The position numbers and the translations under genes are program-made. Below, piece by piece: positions 34,622-43,845 of a stretch of 64,000 nt of DNA; position 1 is the stretch's first letter, and each line of letters starts with the position of its first letter. The notes below the pieces were generated by a model. It was not told where the DNA came from. It saw nothing but the letters and a program-made list of their open reading frames with translations, and made no database searches. This DNA is from Planctomycetaceae bacterium (GTDB taxonomy: Bacteria > Planctomycetota > Planctomycetia > Planctomycetales > Planctomycetaceae), in assembly GCA_002724315.1 (NCBI GenBank), contig PBOJ01000038.1:1-64000 (forward strand), read 5' to 3'.

Positions 34622-35064
34622 ACACTCCCGACCTTCCCTTCACCGACCCCGGCGATCCCACCAGGGACGGGCTGGCCCAATTGCTCGGTATCGAGCCGGT
34701 GGAATGGGGTGGCGGCCGTTCGGAGCTGGCGCTGCTCGTCGACGATCGCCATCTCAGGAACATGCCGATCCTCCACGGAGGGGTACTCGCCACGCTGCTC
34801 GATTCGGCCCTCGGCGTTGCCGCCAGTTCGGTGGCGCCGGCCAACCGTTTGACCGTCACCGCCCAGCTCAACGTCAACTTCATCCGTCCGGCCTTTCCCG
34901 GCGAACGACTGGTGGCCGTGGGCGAGGTGCGACACTCGGGTCGCCAGTCGGTGGTGGCTTTCGGTGAGGTGCGGACCGAGGGAAATGAACTGGTGGCGAC
35001 CGCCAGCGGCACCTTCCTGTTCACCGACATGCCCGACTCGTCATCTCCAACGGGGTCCCCATGA
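34618..35064 (+). CDS. PaaI-type hot-dog thioesterase
   Basis: 148 residues. The signature HGGVLATLLDSALGVAASS is typical of PaaI/4HBT thioesterases, with the catalytic acid in DSALG. Further strands are VTAQLNVNFIRPAFPGERLV and TASGTFLFTD. It probably hydrolyses a CoA or ACP thioester. Overlaps both neighbours by four bases, so it is translated with the sugar-acid dehydratase and the kinase; why a thioesterase belongs there is unclear. Confidence 0.85.
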   Translation: MNTPDLPFTDPGDPTRDGLAQLLGIEPVEWGGGRSELALLVDDRHLRNMPILHGGVLATLLDSALGVAASSVAPANRLTVTAQLNVNFIRPAFPGERLVAVGEVRHSGRQSVVAFGEVRTEGNELVATASGTFLFTDMPDSSSPTGSP

Positions 35065-36059
35065 CGTTTGACGTTTACGGAGTCGGCAACACGCTCGCCG
35101 ACATCCAGGTCCAGATCAGCGACTCGCTGCTCGAATCACTCGGATTCGCCAAGGGCATGATGACGCTGGTCGATCAACCGACCCAGCAGCGTGTACTGGA
35201 GGCCCTGGGCGATGTCCCCCGAAACCAGTGTGCCGGTGGCTCGGCGGCGAACACCATCCTGGGCGTCGCGGGCCTGGGTGGCCGCACGGCCTACGCGGGC
35301 AAGGTCGGAGACGATCCGCTGGGGCGGTTCTGCCTGAGCGACATGCGGGACAACCAGGTCACTATCGATGTCCCGGTCTCCCACGGACCCACCGGAACCT
35401 GCGTGGTGCTGATCACCGAGGACGCCCAGCGAACGATGCTCACTCACCTGGGGGTTTCCTCCGACGTGGGTCCCGACGATGTCGACCCCTCGCTGGTCGC
35501 CTGCTCGCAAGCCGTCTACGTCGAGGGTTACCTCTTCAGCGCCGAGACCCCTCGCCAGGCCGCCTACCGCGCCGTGGAACTTGCGGCCGACTCCGATGCG
35601 TTGCTCTCCCTGACCGTCTCCGATGCCTTCCTGGTGGACCTGTTTCGGGACGAATTCCTGGAGTTGGCCCGTGGACCGGTGGACGTGTTGTTCTGCAACG
35701 AGGACGAGGCCCGGAGCCTGCTGGAAAACAGCGACACCGACCAGTGCGCCCGTCAACTGGGTCAGTGGGTCCCACGCGTCGCAGTCACGCTCGGAGCTGC
35801 CGGAGCCCTGCTGGTCGAACACGGCCAGCTGATCCGGGTGCCCGGTGTCACCACCGAAGCCGTCGACACGACGGGAGCCGGGGACATGTTCGCTGCGGGA
35901 GTTCTCTACGGGCTGACCAACAACCTGAGTTTTCAGCAATCCGCACAGCTGGCCAACCAACTCGCCGCACGAATCGTCTCGCAATTGGGAGCCCGGTTGT
36001 CCGAACCGGTCGATCCCGACGACATCCCTGGACTGGCCGGCCTGGGGACCGAAGCCTAG
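35061..36059 (+). CDS. PfkB-family kinase, adenosine kinase-like
   Basis: 332 residues. The start DVYGVGNTLADIQVQISDSL and the substrate block CAGGSAANTILGVAGLGG match the adenosine-kinase branch. The anion hole and catalytic base are in EAVDTTGAGDMFAAGVLYG. The nucleotide region includes VTLGAAGALLVEHG. Its substrate could also be a sugar acid derivative, in view of the ManD-like gene. Start overlaps the thioesterase stop, and its stop overlaps the kinase gene of the opposite strand by four bases. Confidence 0.88.
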   Translation: MTFDVYGVGNTLADIQVQISDSLLESLGFAKGMMTLVDQPTQQRVLEALGDVPRNQCAGGSAANTILGVAGLGGRTAYAGKVGDDPLGRFCLSDMRDNQVTIDVPVSHGPTGTCVVLITEDAQRTMLTHLGVSSDVGPDDVDPSLVACSQAVYVEGYLFSAETPRQAAYRAVELAADSDALLSLTVSDAFLVDLFRDEFLELARGPVDVLFCNEDEARSLLENSDTDQCARQLGQWVPRVAVTLGAAGALLVEHGQLIRVPGVTTEAVDTTGAGDMFAAGVLYGLTNNLSFQQSAQLANQLAARIVSQLGARLSEPVDPDDIPGLAGLGTEA

Positions 36060-38866
36060 TCCTTGGTCGGCACGGCCGCTCTCAACATCGACGGCAGCAG
36101 ATCCAGGTTCGCCCCCGCGTCGGTACCGTCGGTGGCCTCGGGACGATTCACCGGTTGCGCCTGGTCGGCCAGCCGGAAGTCGGACAGGCCCAGTCGGTCC
36201 CAGGCGATGGCATCACCTTCTGGCGGTCGAGGCGTCTGCCACGCAACCACGGCATTCTTGGAACCGGCCGAGTTCCATTGCTGCTTCCAGCGGGTGAAAT
36301 CGACAACGTCCTGGTCGGAGCCCAACCACCAGAAGATCGAATAGTCGTCGAAGAAGTTCTTCTGGCCATTGCGCCAGGCCAACAACCCCCGGAACATCTC
36401 GATATCGGTGTTGCCGGACATCGCCACCAGCGGTCGATCGCCGACGTGCGAGTAGATGCTGTCCCGGGACTGTGCCCGGACCACTGGCAGGTGTCGCCGT
36501 TCCTCGCCGCTGTTGAGGCGAATCAGGTTCTCTCCCAACAGAGCACTGACGTGAACGAGGTTGAGCTCGACAACACCACGTTGCTTGGGGGCGGTGCCCC
36601 CGGCACCAACGGTGTGCAGCAACGATCCACCCAACGCCACCACGCAGTGGCTCATCGACAGCTCCGCCGAATCTGTCTGGCGGACATGAACCAGGTCAGC
36701 GTGGCCACGGATCACGCTGCGATCGATCGTCAGCTCCAGCGGATCGACCTCCATCCCCTCCTTCATCATCTTCTTCATGTTCCGCATCGCCCCGGGCTCG
36801 GGCGTCAATTCGATCACCGACGCCTGTTGCCGTGCTGGATTGGCAACCGTGACGACGACATCCCTGAGCCGGACCTGTTCGGGGCGTTGCAACGAAAACA
36901 TCACCAGCCGGGCGTCTTCGCTCCGCGGGACCACCATTCTCAACTCGGCGTTGATCACGTGCAGCGGTCCGGCCGTGACAGTGATCATCCGTGACTGGAC
37001 CCCATCGCCTCCTCCCGTTTTGGGTCGGAATTCGATTCCCGGCCGGAAACCCTCGGCACCGCGGATCGTGATGTTCTTCCGTCCCACACGCAAAGGGCTC
37101 TCAACCCGAATCCCGTTGTACTGCAACACGATCTGGCTGCCGTCTTCCGCATCGACCAGCGCGGCATTCAGCGTGGGGTAGACGCGTGGCTGTCGGGCAC
37201 CGTCCACGGAAATCACCACCACCGGAGGTGGCGGTTCGTTGGCGAGCGGGGCCGTCGGCTTGGTGACAGGGGCAGATTCGGTGGATGCCGGGCCGGCATC
37301 ACCGGTGGTGCCGGCCACGGTCTTCGGCGTGGCCGGTTCGGCGACAGGATCCGACGGCGACGGATCGGGTCCGGGAGGTTCGGCCGTGCCCGACCCACCG
37401 GCTGGAACGGGCACCACTCCGCCGGTGGACTTCACGTCTCCATCACCCGGAGTTCTCGTCTCGCCTCCGGCCTCCGAACCGGTGGCCGCCATCTGGTCTC
37501 TCAACGGGGGCAGCTGCCTGGGATCGGTGGTGGCCGGCGACTGGCTGGCCCCCGCGGCCCGATCAGCCAAGCTGTCGGCCATCGCCAGCCGTTCACCTCC
37601 CGACAACACCTCTCCGCGATCCACGGGCTGGAACCTCAACACCACCGCCAATACCACCAGCAACGCGACGGTCGCCATCCAGCCAATATGTTTTTCCCAG
37701 TTGCGTCCGGAGATCGCTCCAGCCGACATCCAGACCATGCCTTCCGAGGACACTCCCGTCAGGCCCAGGTCTTCCGCAACGAACATCAATTCCCGGATCA
37801 ACGCCTCCGGCGTCGCAAACCTCTTGCCGGGGTCGCTGGCCATCATCCGACGGACGACGCTCGAGAGTCGTTCGGAAACGCGTGAGTTCTTGCGAGCCGG
37901 ATCGGGGGGCTGCTTGCCCTGGTGATCGAGCAGTTTCTGGAACGCATTTCCCTCGGGGTAGGGCGGTTCGCCGGTGAGCATCTGGTAGAGCGTGCAACCC
38001 AGAGAGTAGATATCGCTGCGGACATCGACATTCCGAGGGTCACGTGCCTGCTCGGGCGAGATGTAGTCGAAGGTGCCCAGGGTGGTGCCGTCGGAAGTCA
38101 GGTCCTCGGAGGACCGGTCCGATTCGGAATTTCGAGCCAGCCCGAGATCGACCAGCTTCGCACGCCCGGTGGGCGTGATGATGATGTTTGACGGTTTGAC
38201 ATCGCGGTGGACCACTCCAACGCTGTTGGTGTGAACCAGGGCGGAAGCGATCTGCAGCGTGTAGTTGACCGCATCAGACGGATCCAGAGGCCCCCTCGCG
38301 GCGATCAGATCCCGAACGTTGGTCCCGGTGACGTATTCGAACGCAATGAAATGCAGACCCCGGTCTTCACCCACGTAGAACACCCGGGCGATGTTGTCGT
38401 GATCCAACCCCGCTGCGGCACGGGCCTCATTGCGGAAACGCTGCACTGCCCCCTGGTCCAGAGACTGAACCGGGCTGAGCACTTTCAGCGCCACGCCACG
38501 ACCCAGGCGAGTGTCACGGGCACGGAAAACCGCCCCCATCCCTCCGACCCCGATCCGCTCGTCGATGATGAAATGATCCAGCTCGACGCCAATCGGGCTG
38601 GCAGCCACCGGAATTCCTTCAGCAGCACCACCCTCGGCCAATGGAGCCGTCCGAGGAAACAGCCGATCGCACAACGTCGACCCCGGCCCCATCGCGACCG
38701 CTTCGCCCAACCACCGCTGCTCGGCACTGATCACCGTTTCGGCTGCGTCGTCGGGCAACCCTCCTGACGATCGGCGCGCATCTGCGGACCCACCGGCAGG
38801 CGTACTGCCAGCACCACTGCTCGAACTGCTCCCCCGCAGCGCAGAAAGTGGATTGTGTGGATCCAT
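36056..38866 (-). CDS. Transmembrane Ser/Thr protein kinase with right-handed beta-helix ectodomain
   Basis: 936 residues. The cytoplasmic kinase domain spans about residues 95-360: glycine loop VGGMGAVFRARDTRLG, VALKV, VVHRDVKPSNIIITPTG, DLGLA (with Leu in place of Phe in DFG, frequent in this group) and YISPEQARD. A TM helix lies at about residues 393-412 (WMATVALLVVLAVVLRF). A Pro/Ser/Thr-rich linker follows, then from about residue 555 a parallel beta-helix-like region (NAALVDAEDGSQIVLQYNGI, NITIRGAEGF, ELTIDRSVIRGHADLVHV). The receptor-like ectodomain may sense a wall or polysaccharide cue. N-terminal residues 1-85 are low-complexity. Confidence 0.9.
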   Translation of the reverse strand: MDPHNPLSALRGSSSSSGAGSTPAGGSADARRSSGGLPDDAAETVISAEQRWLGEAVAMGPGSTLCDRLFPRTAPLAEGGAAEGIPVAASPIGVELDHFIIDERIGVGGMGAVFRARDTRLGRGVALKVLSPVQSLDQGAVQRFRNEARAAAGLDHDNIARVFYVGEDRGLHFIAFEYVTGTNVRDLIAARGPLDPSDAVNYTLQIASALVHTNSVGVVHRDVKPSNIIITPTGRAKLVDLGLARNSESDRSSEDLTSDGTTLGTFDYISPEQARDPRNVDVRSDIYSLGCTLYQMLTGEPPYPEGNAFQKLLDHQGKQPPDPARKNSRVSERLSSVVRRMMASDPGKRFATPEALIRELMFVAEDLGLTGVSSEGMVWMSAGAISGRNWEKHIGWMATVALLVVLAVVLRFQPVDRGEVLSGGERLAMADSLADRAAGASQSPATTDPRQLPPLRDQMAATGSEAGGETRTPGDGDVKSTGGVVPVPAGGSGTAEPPGPDPSPSDPVAEPATPKTVAGTTGDAGPASTESAPVTKPTAPLANEPPPPVVVISVDGARQPRVYPTLNAALVDAEDGSQIVLQYNGIRVESPLRVGRKNITIRGAEGFRPGIEFRPKTGGGDGVQSRMITVTAGPLHVINAELRMVVPRSEDARLVMFSLQRPEQVRLRDVVVTVANPARQQASVIELTPEPGAMRNMKKMMKEGMEVDPLELTIDRSVIRGHADLVHVRQTDSAELSMSHCVVALGGSLLHTVGAGGTAPKQRGVVELNLVHVSALLGENLIRLNSGEERRHLPVVRAQSRDSIYSHVGDRPLVAMSGNTDIEMFRGLLAWRNGQKNFFDDYSIFWWLGSDQDVVDFTRWKQQWNSAGSKNAVVAWQTPRPPEGDAIAWDRLGLSDFRLADQAQPVNRPEATDGTDAGANLDLLPSMLRAAVPTKD

Positions 38867-39210
38867 GGAGTCACCGGGAATTCCCGAGGAGGTGGCCGAG
38901 AACCGACCACCGGCCGAACAGAATCGCCGACCTCACCTCGAAGAGGCTATCGAAATTATACCCGGCGTAACGGGACGGTCAAAAACCTTTTCGGGTCCGC
39001 CGTCGGATCGCAAATCACCCCAGGCTGTGCCATTCACCCATGGTGAACCGTGACACCTTGTCGCCAATCGTCTCGACACACGCATCGAAACTCGCGTACA
39101 AGTCGTCGGCAAATCGTGCTCGCTCGGACAACTGACCACGTGATTGCGAACGGTCACGTCCTGAACATCGTCAGGTCCGATTCCCCCGGAGTTGACCTCC
39201 AACGGGCAGA
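38867..39210. other. Intergenic region between the kinase gene and the ftsQ-like gene
   Basis: 344 bases, no supportable gene. Contains the 12-base palindrome CGGGAATTCCCG at 38875-38886, directly in front of the kinase start. This is the spot where ftsA and ftsZ would follow ftsQ in a standard dcw cluster, and neither is present here. Confidence 0.5.
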
Positions 39211-40146
39211 TCAGCGCAGCACTCGCAGAGTCCGGCTCCGTGCACTCTCGGACTTCAACGATCGAAAGATGATCTCGTGCCAGTGACGGATGTTGATCTC
39301 GAACGGGCCATCGGGAGGATCCAGCGAGTCAAAGTGGGAAATGAACTGCATGATCCGACCGATCTTCTGTGCCGTGGTCAGTTCGCCGGGATGACCGGTG
39401 CCCGGCGAACGGCCCCAGACGACTCGCGAGCCACCGCGTGTCAGCAGTTCCAGAATCACGTGGTCTCCGACGGAATTCCCCGTCGGGTCACGCCGTTTCA
39501 CCACGATCGCTGCCAGGTCGAACGGTTCCCAGTATGACTCGAGTTCAACGGCCAGTTGCGCGGAGGCCACCACGCTCGGATCGTTCCAGGCCACTCCGTC
39601 AGTCGCCGGCGTTCGACTGGTCACACCCCGAACCACCGGATACCTCTCGGCAATCTCGCCGACCAGATCTTCACCGGGCAGTCGGACCCCGGTCACATCC
39701 ACCGCCACCCGGCCACCGTCCGTCTCGATCCACGCGACCGGCCGACGGAACGCCAACCGCACCACCACTCCGGCCGGCACCCGACGCTCGACCCGCTCAA
39801 CCTCGGCCACCCACCGGTGTTCGGCGAACGCCTCGGCCACCCGCTCGACCAGTGTCGCATCAAGAAGCGGCGTCCCATCTTCGGGCCACTTCTCCGAACC
39901 GGTCACCGACAACAGAAAGTCCTCCGGCACCCAATCGGGTTTCTCCGGAATGACCTGGACCGCCGAACGAGACAACTGGTACGCCGGGTACTCTGACAGT
40001 TCCGGCAACTCGCGAACGAGTTTCGGTACGGCCACCGTGCCAACCAATGCCAGGACGACCGGAACCAGCACGCCGGGCCGCCACAACATTGCGGAAATCC
40101 CGCCCTTGGCAACATCGTCGGAACGGTTCTCCTGTGATTCGACCAT
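39211..40146 (-). CDS. ftsQ: FtsQ/DivIB-type cell division protein
   Basis: 311 residues from the ATG at 40146, with AGGAG eight bases before it; the frame extends to a TTG at 40224. One membrane helix (VLVPVVLALVGTVAVPKLV, residues about 25-45) is followed by a POTRA-like domain. The family phrase is recognisable: LLDATLVERVAEAFAEHRWV, EVERVERRVPAGVVVRLAF, RRPVAWIET and then DVTGVRLPGE. The C-terminal beta domain ends at about residue 300. Position after ddl matches standard division clusters. Sequence is divergent, so the call rests on both domain layout and synteny. In E. coli FtsQ recruits the divisome core. Confidence 0.75.
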   Translation of the reverse strand: MVESQENRSDDVAKGGISAMLWRPGVLVPVVLALVGTVAVPKLVRELPELSEYPAYQLSRSAVQVIPEKPDWVPEDFLLSVTGSEKWPEDGTPLLDATLVERVAEAFAEHRWVAEVERVERRVPAGVVVRLAFRRPVAWIETDGGRVAVDVTGVRLPGEDLVGEIAERYPVVRGVTSRTPATDGVAWNDPSVVASAQLAVELESYWEPFDLAAIVVKRRDPTGNSVGDHVILELLTRGGSRVVWGRSPGTGHPGELTTAQKIGRIMQFISHFDSLDPPDGPFEINIRHWHEIIFRSLKSESARSRTLRVLR

Positions 40147-40251
40147 GATTCCCACTCCTGGCACGGCTGTCGATCTGGCGATCACCCGGAAAAAACGGCG
40201 ATCCGCTTCGGTGCTGATCGGCAACTGCCCGGCCCGCTCAGGAGTCGTCGA

Positions 40252-41268
40252 TCAGGAAACCGACAGCTCGCAGCGTCGCCGCATCTGGTCCTGACGGATA
40301 TGCCAGCCACGCGGCCCGGTGAGCGTGGAACCGATCATGCGTCGGGCGAGTTGCCCGAGAGACAGTCCAAGCCGGGCCGCGGCTTGAGGAACCAGGCTGT
40401 GACCGGTCAGCCCCGGGATGGTGTTGATCTCCAGGACCCACGGACTCCCCGATGCATCGACCCGCAAATCGACTCGCACCAGGCCCCGGGTCCCAATCGC
40501 CTCGCAGGCTTGCCGGGACACCTCGACCACCCGTTCCGCCGTCGAACCGGGCGCCATCTCGGGGAAGCTCACTTTCGTTCGCTCATCAAGGTACTTCGCC
40601 TCGAAGTCGAACAACTCGCCAGGAGTCTCAACCACCATCGCCGGCAACGGCCAGGTGTCCAGCATCCCCACTGACCACTCCTCGCCAGCCACAGCCCGCT
40701 CGACCAGCACGCGTGACCCGAGCAAAAACGCCTGTGTGATCGCATCCGAGAATTCCGCGGGCGTTTCGACCAGCCGCACGCCAAGGCTGCTCCCCTGGGC
40801 ATCGGGCTTGACCACCACCGGCAAACCGCATCGCGACACCAGTTCCGCCATTGCCCGCGCGTCGAATCCCCTTTCCAGGACAATCGCGTCAGGGGTTGGC
40901 ACCCCGGCGGACGCAAAGCACCTTTTCGCACGGCTCTTGCTGAACGCCAGACGAGACACGCCGACCCCACACCCGGTATACGGAACACCCAGGGAATCAA
41001 GGTCGGCCTGGATCGTTCCGTCTTCGCCTCCGGGCCCGTGCAGGGCAAGCAGGACCACGTCTCCCGCCATCCAATCGCACTTGGAAACCGGAATTTCAGC
41101 CGGATCGATCTCGCGAACCTCCTCGCCGAGTTCCCGCATGGCCGTCGCCACGGCGTGACCGCTTGCGAGGCTGATATCGCGTTCGGGCGAGTCTCCGCCG
41201 GCAAGCACGTTGACTCGCGGCACCGACTGGCCAACGAACGGATCCGGAAAAGGGGCTGGAGTCGACAC
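40252..41268 (-). CDS. ddl: D-alanine--D-alanine ligase
   Basis: 338 residues; ATP-dependent ligation of two D-alanines for the peptidoglycan stem. ATP-grasp features: LALHGPGGEDGTIQADLDSL, LGVPYTGCGVGVSRLAFSK, VVVKPDAQGSSLGVRLVE, RVLVERAVAGEEWSV and the metal site with WVLEINTIPGLTGHSLVPQA. It begins nine bases after murB. The usual length is 300-360, so it is complete. Confidence 0.95.
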   Translation of the reverse strand: MSTPAPFPDPFVGQSVPRVNVLAGGDSPERDISLASGHAVATAMRELGEEVREIDPAEIPVSKCDWMAGDVVLLALHGPGGEDGTIQADLDSLGVPYTGCGVGVSRLAFSKSRAKRCFASAGVPTPDAIVLERGFDARAMAELVSRCGLPVVVKPDAQGSSLGVRLVETPAEFSDAITQAFLLGSRVLVERAVAGEEWSVGMLDTWPLPAMVVETPGELFDFEAKYLDERTKVSFPEMAPGSTAERVVEVSRQACEAIGTRGLVRVDLRVDASGSPWVLEINTIPGLTGHSLVPQAAARLGLSLGQLARRMIGSTLTGPRGWHIRQDQMRRRCELSVS

Positions 41269-41277
41269 GCGGGCGTC

Positions 41278-42156
41278 TTACCAGATCCCGATTTCGAGCT
41301 CCAGATCAACAGCACACTGCTCGGAAACACGTTCGCGAATCCGCTCGATCAACTCGAGCACATCAGCGGCGGTGGCCTCCGCGGACGTCACGATGAAGTT
41401 GGCGTGACGATCGCTGACCTCGGCGCCGCCCACCTTCTCGCCCTTCAGCCCAGCCTGTTCGACGAGGCTGCCGGCACTGATACCCCGAGGGTTCTTGAAA
41501 ATGCAGCCGGCCGACTGGTGTGCCATCGGTTGAGTGGCTTTCCGCATGATCCACAGTTTCCGCATCCGCTTGAGCGTTTCGTCGACGTCACCTTCGGCCA
41601 GGGCAAAGGTGACGTCGATCACCACCAGTTCGTTGATACTGCTTTGGCGATAGCCAAATGACAGTTCATCCTCGCTGCGAACGAACTGTTCGCCACTGTC
41701 GGTCATCACCGTCACACTCTGAACATTCTGCCCCACGTCCCCGCTGCGCCCCCCCGCGTTGCCGCGCAGAGCACCACCCACGGTGCCGGGAATCCCGACC
41801 AGGGTCTCAAGCCCGACCAGTCCTCCGCGGACGCTGTGCGAAATGACGTGGGAGAGCAATGCCCCGGCACCGACGTTGACCACGGTCCCCTCGATCGTGA
41901 TCTCTCCGAAAGCCTCCTCGGCGAGCCTCAATACCACGCCGCTGACGCCCTCGTCCCGTACCAGCAGGTTCGACCCGCTGCCCAGCACTCGGCACGGCAC
42001 ACCGGTCTCGGCACAGCATCTCACCACCGCAGCCAGTTCATCGACCGAACGCGGCTCGACGAGATACTCGGCCGGTCCGCCGACCTTCAACCAGGTCCAC
42101 TCGGCGAGAGACCGGTCGTGTTGGGTGATGTCACTAAAATCAGCGAGTGAACTCAT
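41278..42156 (-). CDS. murB: UDP-N-acetylenolpyruvoylglucosamine reductase MurB
   Basis: 292 residues, FAD- and NADPH-dependent reduction of UDP-GlcNAc-enolpyruvate. FAD domain: TWLKVGGPAEYLVEP, RVLGSGSNLLVRDEGVSGVV and ETLVGIPGTVGGALRGNAGG. Catalytic and substrate parts: LSFGYRQSS and QSAGCIFKNPRG (Cys where some MurB proteins have Ser), ending VDLELEIGIW. Overlaps murC by 17 bases, indicating translational coupling. Confidence 0.95.
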   Translation of the reverse strand: MSSLADFSDITQHDRSLAEWTWLKVGGPAEYLVEPRSVDELAAVVRCCAETGVPCRVLGSGSNLLVRDEGVSGVVLRLAEEAFGEITIEGTVVNVGAGALLSHVISHSVRGGLVGLETLVGIPGTVGGALRGNAGGRSGDVGQNVQSVTVMTDSGEQFVRSEDELSFGYRQSSINELVVIDVTFALAEGDVDETLKRMRKLWIMRKATQPMAHQSAGCIFKNPRGISAGSLVEQAGLKGEKVGGAEVSDRHANFIVTSAEATAADVLELIERIRERVSEQCAVDLELEIGIW

Positions 42157-43525
42157 GTGGAACCTGGTCGATGTCTCCGGCCCCCATCGTGATCAACACG
42201 TCTCCCGGCCGGGTGTCATGGTCTAGAGTCTCGACGAGACGGTCAAGAGAGGGTGCAAAGCGACAAGCGGTTCCCGATCCGGATCTCCCGATCCGTTTGG
42301 CCAATTCCCGGCTCACGGCCTCGGCTTGCCGGTCGTCCTCGCGGGCCGCAAAAACGGGCAACAGCAGCACCCGGTCGGCCGCCTGAAAACTTGAGGCAAA
42401 CTCGTCCAACAGTGCAAGCGTCCTCGAGACCTGGTGCGGCTGGAAGGCACACCACAATCGCCGTCGGCCAAAGGTCTCGCGAGCGGTTTCGAGAGTGGCC
42501 CGAACGGCGGTCGGGTGATGCGCGTAGTCGTCGACCACCGCGACACCCCGCCACGAGCCCAACCGTTGGAAGCGACGGCGGATACCGGCGTACCCACCCA
42601 GACCCTCGCAGACAAGCTGCGGGTCAACTCCCAGTTCACACGCCATCGCCACAGCCGCCAGGGCGTTGTCGACGTTGTGTCGACCCGGTACCGGCACGGT
42701 GATTTCAGTGAGAAACTCCCCACGAAAGAACAACTCGAATCGACTTCCGGATACCGTCCGACGAACATCCGCCGCCCACCAATCGGCCTCCGGTCTCCGG
42801 CCAAATGTCCGCACCCTGGCAGTCGCCTGCCCGGACACCTCCACTGCCGCCGGGCAATCGGCTGCGACCAGCAGGACCCCCGACGAATCGACGGACGCCG
42901 CGAACTGGGCGAACGCCGCGGTCACTTCACCCAGGGACTCGTAGCAGTCGAAATGATCGGATTCGATCCCGGTGATCACCGCGTACCGGGGTGAGAGATC
43001 CAGGAAACTGCGTCGGTACTCGCAGCTCTCGACCACCAGCAGGTCACCGGCACCCGCCCAACCGCCAACGTCCCGATCAATCAACCGGGCCCCGACGACC
43101 ACCGACGGAGCCAGGCCGGCCGAGGTCAACAGCGAGGCCGTCATCGCCGTGGTGGTGCTCTTGCCGTGCGTCCCGGCAATCGAAATCCCCATCCGTTCCG
43201 ACATCAACCGTCCGAGCATCTGGCTGTAAGAAAGCTGGGGGATCCCGCAATGCGACGCCCGGACCCGTTCGACATTGTCGGGAGCGATCGCCTGGCTGTA
43301 GACCAGAACATCGGCATGGTGAGGAAGTTGGGTCGACTTATGCCCCTGGTGGATTCTCAGGCCACGACGTTCCAGTGTGCTGGCCGCCTCCTTGGAGACA
43401 CACCGGTCCGATCCACTGACCTGCCAGCCCAACCCCAGGAGCAATTCGGCCAACGCCTGCATGCCCGATCCGCAGACACCGACCAGGTGAGCCGTGGGGA
43501 CCGACCCACCAGGCTCCCGAACCAT
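42140..43525 (-). CDS. murC: UDP-N-acetylmuramate--L-alanine ligase MurC
   Basis: 461 residues from the ATG at 43525, which places the family N-terminus (AHLVGVCGSGMQALAELLLG) near residue 12, as usual. The frame continues upstream to a GTG at 43855, and ATGs at 43549 and 43717 are possible. Its upstream part is Arg/Pro/Ser-rich and unlike MurC, so it was left out. ATP site: GISIAGTHGKSTTTAMTAS. The central ligand block is ITGIESDHFDCYESL, and the domain interface is VVDDYAHHPTAVRATL. Joins L-Ala to UDP-MurNAc. First of four overlapping or closely spaced genes. Confidence 0.92.
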   Translation of the reverse strand: MVREPGGSVPTAHLVGVCGSGMQALAELLLGLGWQVSGSDRCVSKEAASTLERRGLRIHQGHKSTQLPHHADVLVYSQAIAPDNVERVRASHCGIPQLSYSQMLGRLMSERMGISIAGTHGKSTTTAMTASLLTSAGLAPSVVVGARLIDRDVGGWAGAGDLLVVESCEYRRSFLDLSPRYAVITGIESDHFDCYESLGEVTAAFAQFAASVDSSGVLLVAADCPAAVEVSGQATARVRTFGRRPEADWWAADVRRTVSGSRFELFFRGEFLTEITVPVPGRHNVDNALAAVAMACELGVDPQLVCEGLGGYAGIRRRFQRLGSWRGVAVVDDYAHHPTAVRATLETARETFGRRRLWCAFQPHQVSRTLALLDEFASSFQAADRVLLLPVFAAREDDRQAEAVSRELAKRIGRSGSGTACRFAPSLDRLVETLDHDTRPGDVLITMGAGDIDQVPHEFTR

Positions 43526-43845
43526 TCGCGACGCACTTCCGACACGCATCGCTGGTGCCCACCGACTTGCGGCCACCGACGCGTGCCGAGAATGACCGAC
43601 CCGGCTGCGGAATGTCCCTCGAGGAACACTCGACGTCCGATCCGGCTCCGAACCCGGAAGCGGCGAAACCGGTCGGACCGACAGGGGCGGTGGCGGTGAA
43701 AAGCGTGCGGCATCCATGCCGGGGGAACCATTAGTACGTGCCTGGACAGGAAACCCAGCGAAATGCCGCCGGACTTCGGGCGTGGCATTCTGACGGCCGA
43801 ACCGGTCGCTGCAAACCCCAAACCGCCACCCACACCGATGCCCAA
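43526..43845. other. Region upstream of murC, open on the minus strand but probably non-coding
   Basis: 320 bases before the chosen murC start, up to the stop of the repeat protein. The minus-strand frame of murC stays open throughout and would add 110 Arg/Ser/Pro-rich residues without a recognised domain. No promoter motif was recognised with confidence. Confidence 0.45.

Noticed and set aside
38875-38886. Palindrome CGGGAATTCCCG as an operator
   Set aside because: It is a single short self-complementary site around an EcoRI-like core, immediately before a start codon; one such site is expected by chance often enough, so it is mentioned only as context.
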